Origin: JAGOCV01 sp049445855
GTDB lineage: Bacteria > Pseudomonadota > Gammaproteobacteria > Burkholderiales > Burkholderiaceae_C
Assembly: GCF_049445855.1 (NCBI RefSeq)
Contig: NZ_JBMSDV010000002.1
Span: 1 to 64,000, forward strand
Direction of reading: 5' to 3'
DNA: 64,000 nt
Each line of letters opens with the position of its first letter. Within the stretch, counting starts at the first letter, position 1. The notes under the pieces were generated by a model. That model was not told the origin of the DNA. It saw only the letters and a program-made list of their open reading frames with translations, and ran no database searches. Shown piece after piece: positions 59,926 to 64,000 of this stretch. Position numbers and translations under genes: made by a program.

Positions 59926-62205
59926 TCAGGCGGCGACCAGTTGCCGGGCCAGTGCGACCTCGACGGAATCACCATCCTGGTTCAGGACATCCAGCCCCGA
60001 TTCGGGCACGTCGCCCGAGGTGGACTGCGAGACCATGATCTTCTTGGCCATCAGTTCCAGGCAGGTCATCTGCGAAGAACCGGCGTAGCCGAGGTAGATC
60101 ACGCGCACCGGCAACTTCTGCCCGATGCGCCAGGAGCGGCGTGCCGCCTGCTGGAGCGAGTACACGTTGTAGCCCGACTGCATGAACACGATCGTCGGAA
60201 ACTCCAGCAAGTCCAATCCCGTCTTGACCAGCTCGGGATTGGTGATGAGCACGTCGATGCCACGATCCAGTTGCTCAGCGATCCAGTCTTCGCGGCGGCT
60301 GGCATCCACGCTTGCGCGCAGCACCGCCACCTTGAAGCCTTCTTGCTCCAGCAGCACCTTCAGGCGCGACGTGGTGTCCCGCGTGCCGGTATAGACCGTG
60401 TAGGCCAGAACCTTGCGGCCCTGCGCCTTCTCCGCTTTGCAGATGTCGATCAGCTCACGCTCCTTGGGGCTGATCTCGAACTCGTTGAACTGAGCCGGGA
60501 CAAACGCCAAGGTGTTGCGCGTGCGCGGATGCACCACGGTCTCCGACCGGAAGCAGCAATCCGGCCAGGCCAGCAGCACGTTGAGGACCACACCCAGCAA
60601 GGTCGTATCGCGTCGCGCCAGAGCCTGTTTCAGCTCCGCGGTCAGCCGACCCGCCAGATCGCGGTAGGCCGCGGCTTGCGCCGTGTCCATCGCGACTTCA
60701 CGGAACTCCTCGTCATACGGCGGCAGGACGTTGCCACCGATGTCCTTGAGCTTGAGAAAGATCGTGAACGGCAGGATGCAGCGCAGCACGCCCTTGGGGC
60801 CAAACCCCGGGGCCTTGACCGTGCGCACCGATACCTTGGTGCCCTTGGCCGTCTTGTGCGCCGTGCCGGTGCTCTCGGAGTAGATGTCCTTCAACACCCC
60901 GTGATCGCGCATGAACGCCATCGCAGCCGAGGTCATGCTGCCGCTCGTGGTCGGGCGGTAGCCGTCTTCGATCATCCGCCCCGGAAGGGCTCGGAACAGC
61001 AGGTGGAACAGGTCGTCCCCGTAGCCGCCCATCAACGTGCCGGTCAGCAGCAAGGTCTTGCGAGCCTTCGCCGCCAGCACGCCCATGGCCTGGCCCTGGG
61101 CACTGCCCCCGTTCTTGTACTCATGTGCCTCATCGGCGATGAGCAGGTCGAACGTGCCTTGCGGCAGGTAGCGTTTGATGAACTCGGACGGCTGATAGCC
61201 GCCCTCGCCAAAGCCGAACTCCATGTTGGCCATCGCACGTTCCATGCGCGTGGCCTGACGGTCGGAAAACACCAGCTCGCCGTTGCCATCCATGAGGTTG
61301 ATGAACTCATGGATGTTGTCGCCGAGCATCGACGCCAGGAACCCGTCACCGAACTTCTGCATCAGCTTCTGCGCGGTGACCTCTCCGATGGTCGGTATGC
61401 GCTTTAAGGCTTTGAGCACGGCCGAGGACTGGTCGCTGCCGGACAGACTGCGCGGGCGGATCAGTGTCCACAGGGGCGCGGCGCAGTGGCCGCACTTCCT
61501 GCGGCACTCCTCGGCTTGGAGCGCGATCGGGTTGACCGGCTCGCCGTCGAGGTCGGTGATGACCGTGCCGCAGTCCGGGCAGGCCGCCACGTCGCCGTGG
61601 CGGGTGCGCCGCGTGGTGAAGACAGGCTTCCAGTGAAAGCCCATCCGCATCCTGACGCGCCCCAGGACGAAGAACTCCTGGCCCGTGGGCTGCACGCCCA
61701 ACTGCTCGCGCAGCTTGATGAGCTTGACGAGCGTATCCGGCCCGTTGAGTACCCACACCTTGGCACCGGCCACCGTCTCCTGGATCTCGCGCCGCCACTT
61801 GTAAACCAGGTGGGGCGGCGACAGCACCAGAGTGCGGCGATAGCCTTCGGCGTTGAGCACGGCGGCCGTGGCAATGCCGACGGTCGTCTTGCCGCAGCCC
61901 ATCTCGCCATTGACGATCGCAGCACGTTCGCCACGGTCGATCAGCAGCTCGGCGGCGGCGTGGACGACTTCGGCCTGGGCTGGGAACAGCTTGCGCTTGA
62001 GGCTGGCGACCACCAGTTGCCGGTGCGCCTGCGGTTGGCCGGTATAGACCGGCGGATTAGCGCTGTTGAGGGCGTCGAGTAGTTCGTCGCCGAACTCGCC
62101 GACAAAATCCTGAAGGCTCAGGGTCAGAGGGGAAGATTCCGCGTCGAGCAGTTCGCCCTGTACGGGCGCGGATTCAGCGGCAGTGGTTTCGAGATCGAGG
62201 GACAT
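59926..62205 (-). CDS. SNF2-type DEAD/DEAH helicase of the ICE
   Basis: This 759-residue protein has Walker A GEMGCGKTTVGI near residue 105, a Cys-rich insertion (CPDCG ... CRRKCGHCAAPLW, about 205-245) likely to bind zinc, Walker B IADEAHEYKN near 358, TGTLMGGYGDDLF, and the C-terminal helicase motif QAARRSWRIGQ near 688. Such helicases are regular backbone genes of PFGI/ICEclc-like elements, near the DUF6094 methyltransferase gene. Role in replication or defence is not known. ATG 62205 is used. Confidence 0.88.
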   Translation of the reverse strand: MSLDLETTAAESAPVQGELLDAESSPLTLSLQDFVGEFGDELLDALNSANPPVYTGQPQAHRQLVVASLKRKLFPAQAEVVHAAAELLIDRGERAAIVNGEMGCGKTTVGIATAAVLNAEGYRRTLVLSPPHLVYKWRREIQETVAGAKVWVLNGPDTLVKLIKLREQLGVQPTGQEFFVLGRVRMRMGFHWKPVFTTRRTRHGDVAACPDCGTVITDLDGEPVNPIALQAEECRRKCGHCAAPLWTLIRPRSLSGSDQSSAVLKALKRIPTIGEVTAQKLMQKFGDGFLASMLGDNIHEFINLMDGNGELVFSDRQATRMERAMANMEFGFGEGGYQPSEFIKRYLPQGTFDLLIADEAHEYKNGGSAQGQAMGVLAAKARKTLLLTGTLMGGYGDDLFHLLFRALPGRMIEDGYRPTTSGSMTSAAMAFMRDHGVLKDIYSESTGTAHKTAKGTKVSVRTVKAPGFGPKGVLRCILPFTIFLKLKDIGGNVLPPYDEEFREVAMDTAQAAAYRDLAGRLTAELKQALARRDTTLLGVVLNVLLAWPDCCFRSETVVHPRTRNTLAFVPAQFNEFEISPKERELIDICKAEKAQGRKVLAYTVYTGTRDTTSRLKVLLEQEGFKVAVLRASVDASRREDWIAEQLDRGIDVLITNPELVKTGLDLLEFPTIVFMQSGYNVYSLQQAARRSWRIGQKLPVRVIYLGYAGSSQMTCLELMAKKIMVSQSTSGDVPESGLDVLNQDGDSVEVALARQLVAA

Positions 62206-62342
62206 GGTGATGCTCCAAAGAAAAATGGGGCATGCACCACCCCCCAGCGGGGCAATGGCATGCCCCGTGGTGGGAAGAGAATCGACGCGTGGCTGAGGGT
62301 GGTTGAAGGTGCTGGCCTGGGCGGCCCGCAGGTGAACCGTGC

Positions 62343-62648
62343 TCAGTCTTCGGACGGAAGCACGATGACGGTTGCGCAGCGCTGCGAATCGGTGACGATG
62401 CGAATGGCGAGCCCCGGATGGATCACGTAGTGCGATTCCAGCGACGCGCCCGATTGAAGCGCGCTGCTGTTCGTCTGCCATTGCTGGATGTTGACGTCGC
62501 CCCAGTCGCCACGGGTGTGGCGCCTGAAGTACGGGATCGGGTCCAGGCGACCCGCGCGGACCAGGCGGTCAACACCTCTGCTGAAGATGAGCGCCCCGAT
62601 GGGGAACGCCAGCCGCTGGCAGTAGGTTTCGATGCGATGCGATGCCAT
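62343..62648 (-). CDS. Small ICE protein, paralogue of the next gene
   Basis: This 101-residue protein has a central RLDPIPYFRRHTRGDWGDV motif and a C-terminal strand-rich part (LAIRIVTDSQRCATVIVLPSED). The same pattern (LIDPLAYVQRHVRGDWGEI ... TTVVQLPEE) recurs in the protein at 62738. Function is unknown; both are typical small plasmid/ICE proteins. Confidence 0.72.
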   Translation of the reverse strand: MASHRIETYCQRLAFPIGALIFSRGVDRLVRAGRLDPIPYFRRHTRGDWGDVNIQQWQTNSSALQSGASLESHYVIHPGLAIRIVTDSQRCATVIVLPSED

Positions 62649-62737
62649 GGGCTCCTCCTTGATGAGTCATTGAGCCACGACACCCCTGCCGGAGTGAAGT
62701 GGCTCCGTCAGGTGGATGAGGATGACGATGTGGGGCC

Positions 62738-63058
62738 TCAGATCAGGTCCCGCTCTTCGGGAAGCTGGACCACCGTGGTCTGGTGGTCCTCGCTGGTCTT
62801 GACGATCAGCGCCAGGTCCGGCGTGATCCTGAACTGCGAGATCATTAGGTTGTCCTGTTGGATCGCCACGTCGTTGGCTTGGCGTGTGGCCTCATCGATC
62901 TCGCCCCAGTCCCCGCGCACATGGCGCTGGACATAGGCCAAGGGGTCGATCAGGCCTCGCCGGGCCAGCCAATGCACCTTCTCGCTCAACTTCAACGTAC
63001 TCGGTGCGAACAACGGTTGCTTGTGCGGCGCAGGCCGCTTGAACGGATTGGGGATCAT
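62738..63058 (-). CDS. Small ICE protein with RGDWG motif
   Basis: This 106-residue protein has a basic N-terminal extension and the RHVRGDWGEI motif followed by a strand-rich C-terminus. It is about 35-40% similar by eye to the protein at 62343, with the same order of blocks, so the two genes are tandem duplicates. ATG 63058 is used. Its function is unknown. Confidence 0.72.
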   Translation of the reverse strand: MIPNPFKRPAPHKQPLFAPSTLKLSEKVHWLARRGLIDPLAYVQRHVRGDWGEIDEATRQANDVAIQQDNLMISQFRITPDLALIVKTSEDHQTTVVQLPEERDLI

Positions 63059-63108
63059 GGTGTTTCTCCTTCGAGTTGGTACAGCAGGACGGCAGCGCGT
63101 CCGGTGGA

Positions 63109-64000
63109 TCAGCGAATGGTCAACACCTCGCCCCGTGTCGCGGAGCCAGGTGTCATGTCCCACGCGCGGATGACGGGAACGAACTTGTCGGTGAGGATGC
63201 GGGTCTCGGCGATGGAGCCGTCTTCGCGTTCGGTGAACTCCCGCTGGAGCGTCTTGTCCTTGTGGGTGTCACCTTTGACGACGAGCACGCGCCCGGTCTT
63301 GGAGCGCACAACCCCCGAGATCGCACCCGCGGCCAGAGCCAGGGCGAGATGCCAGCGGGACAAGGCCCGCGCCGGTGGACGCAGCGATTGCTGCGCAGCC
63401 CCCAGGTGCGTGTCCTGCGATGGCCACAAGCCTTGCAGCCTGCCAACCTCATCGGCGAACTGCTCGGGCTCCATCGTCACGCGGAAGAAATGCTCTGGCT
63501 CGGCCGGGCTGGCGGGGACGATGTACGGCAGGAACGGCCACTCGCTCGGCAGTTCCTCGGCTTCGACTTCGCCTTGCCCTACCTGCAACAGCAGATTGCG
63601 CACGGCCTTGACGCCATCGGGCACCTGCTCGCGCTGGCGCACCCGGCGTCCGAAGATCACCACCTGCTTGAACTGCGTCTCCACCGCTCGGTAGATGCGC
63701 AGGTCCGTGTAGTGGCGCGTCAGCCAGCCGACCAACTCCGCGTCGAGCACGTAGCCGGGGACGATGAAAACCAGCACGCCGCCGTATTGCAGCAGCGAGA
63801 GCGTGCGCTGGTAGAACAGCTTTTCAAGGCGGGCACGGCCCTGGCCCTGATAGCCGATGTTGCCGTTGACGTCCTTGGACAGGTCCCCATACGGCGGGTT
63901 GAGCCAGAGCAGCCCGAAGGACTGCTTGGAGACCATCGTGTCCATCAGGTCCGCGTGCAGGCAGTGATCGACCAGGCCGCGGGCATGGCGCGCCCGCTCC
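63109..64000 (-). CDS. DUF6094-type DNA methyltransferase-like protein, cut by window end
   Basis: The frame stays open to base 64000, so the N-terminus (including the SAM-binding motif) is outside the window; about 296 C-terminal residues are visible. LLWLNPPYGDLS contains NPPY, the catalytic motif of N6-adenine methyltransferases, followed by YGGVLVFIVPGYVLD and a long C-terminal domain. It fits the DUF6094 group encoded beside ICE helicases. DNA modification, perhaps against host restriction, is the likely role. Confidence 0.8.
   Translation of the reverse strand, partial: ERARHARGLVDHCLHADLMDTMVSKQSFGLLWLNPPYGDLSKDVNGNIGYQGQGRARLEKLFYQRTLSLLQYGGVLVFIVPGYVLDAELVGWLTRHYTDLRIYRAVETQFKQVVIFGRRVRQREQVPDGVKAVRNLLLQVGQGEVEAEELPSEWPFLPYIVPASPAEPEHFFRVTMEPEQFADEVGRLQGLWPSQDTHLGAAQQSLRPPARALSRWHLALALAAGAISGVVRSKTGRVLVVKGDTHKDKTLQREFTEREDGSIAETRILTDKFVPVIRAWDMTPGSATRGEVLTIR

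Noticed and set aside
1..64000. CRISPR arrays, tRNA, rRNA, integrase and att sites
   Set aside because: No spaced direct repeats, cloverleaf-like tRNA sequence, rRNA sequence or tyrosine integrase was seen; the ICE ends must lie outside the window.

Overview
The window is high-GC DNA of the kind found in beta- and gammaproteobacteria (Pseudomonas, Achromobacter, Ralstonia and Comamonas relatives). It looks like part of a large integrative and conjugative element (ICE) loaded with metal, arsenic and energy-stress cargo. The host assignment is inference from codon and GC style and from gene content; no rRNA, tRNA, integrase or att site is visible.

Left cargo (1-33 kb). After the tail of an IS66-type transposase there is a Cd/Pb-type MerR regulator (cadR) divergent from a CDF-like cation exporter. 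From about 2.2 to 31.3 kb lies an island with a mirror-like plan. A plus-strand arm carries a DUF2933 protein, an HMA protein, a DUF3141/PhaC-like hydrolase, acetate kinase, a MerR regulator, a CFA synthase and a phosphoketolase. A long minus-strand arm reads from 31.2 kb down to 12.7 kb. It carries His/Met-rich exported proteins, a second DUF2933 protein, an ICMT-like protein, PPK2, a CopB-like P-type ATPase, an MFS transporter, LemA, two TPM proteins, an MBL/beta-CASP protein, an AMP/thymidine phosphorylase, PRPP synthase, a DUF6629 protein, a small ORF, a D-2-hydroxyacid dehydrogenase, a UbiB kinase, an archaeal-type GAPDH and a MgtC/DUF4010 protein. A TetR/SDR pair sits where the arms converge. 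Each arm begins with an exact Anr/FNR box placed at -41.5 of a plausible promoter, and each end also has a mer-like dyad. I infer a module for making ATP and coping with envelope or metal stress under low oxygen: pentose or nucleotide ribose to acetyl-phosphate to acetate plus ATP, GAP oxidation, lactate as redox sink, and polyphosphate use.

Middle (31.3-36.5 kb). A mercury-type MerR lacking one Hg ligand, soxR, decayed gene remnants, the MobH relaxase, a PrlF-YhaV toxin-antitoxin pair and a DUF3742 protein mark the junction between cargo and ICE backbone.

ICE backbone (36.5-56.6 kb, all minus strand). This is a nearly uninterrupted set of genes for a genomic-island type (MPF_G, SXT/TOL and PFGI/ICEclc-like) type IV secretion system: a TraG-like protein, PFL_4711, PFL_4710 and PFL_4709-type proteins, RadC, a Dsb-like thioredoxin, VirB4/TraC ATPase, lipoprotein, TraB/TraK/TraE-like proteins, small membrane proteins, RAQPRD, coupling protein TraD, a lytic transglycosylase, and PilL. 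Most adjacent genes overlap or nearly touch.

Right side (56.6-64 kb). A five-gene arsenic operon (arsR-arsC-acr3-arsC-arsH) on the plus strand is set between pilL and further ICE genes: an SNF2-type helicase, two small paralogous proteins and a DNA-methyltransferase-like gene cut by the window end.
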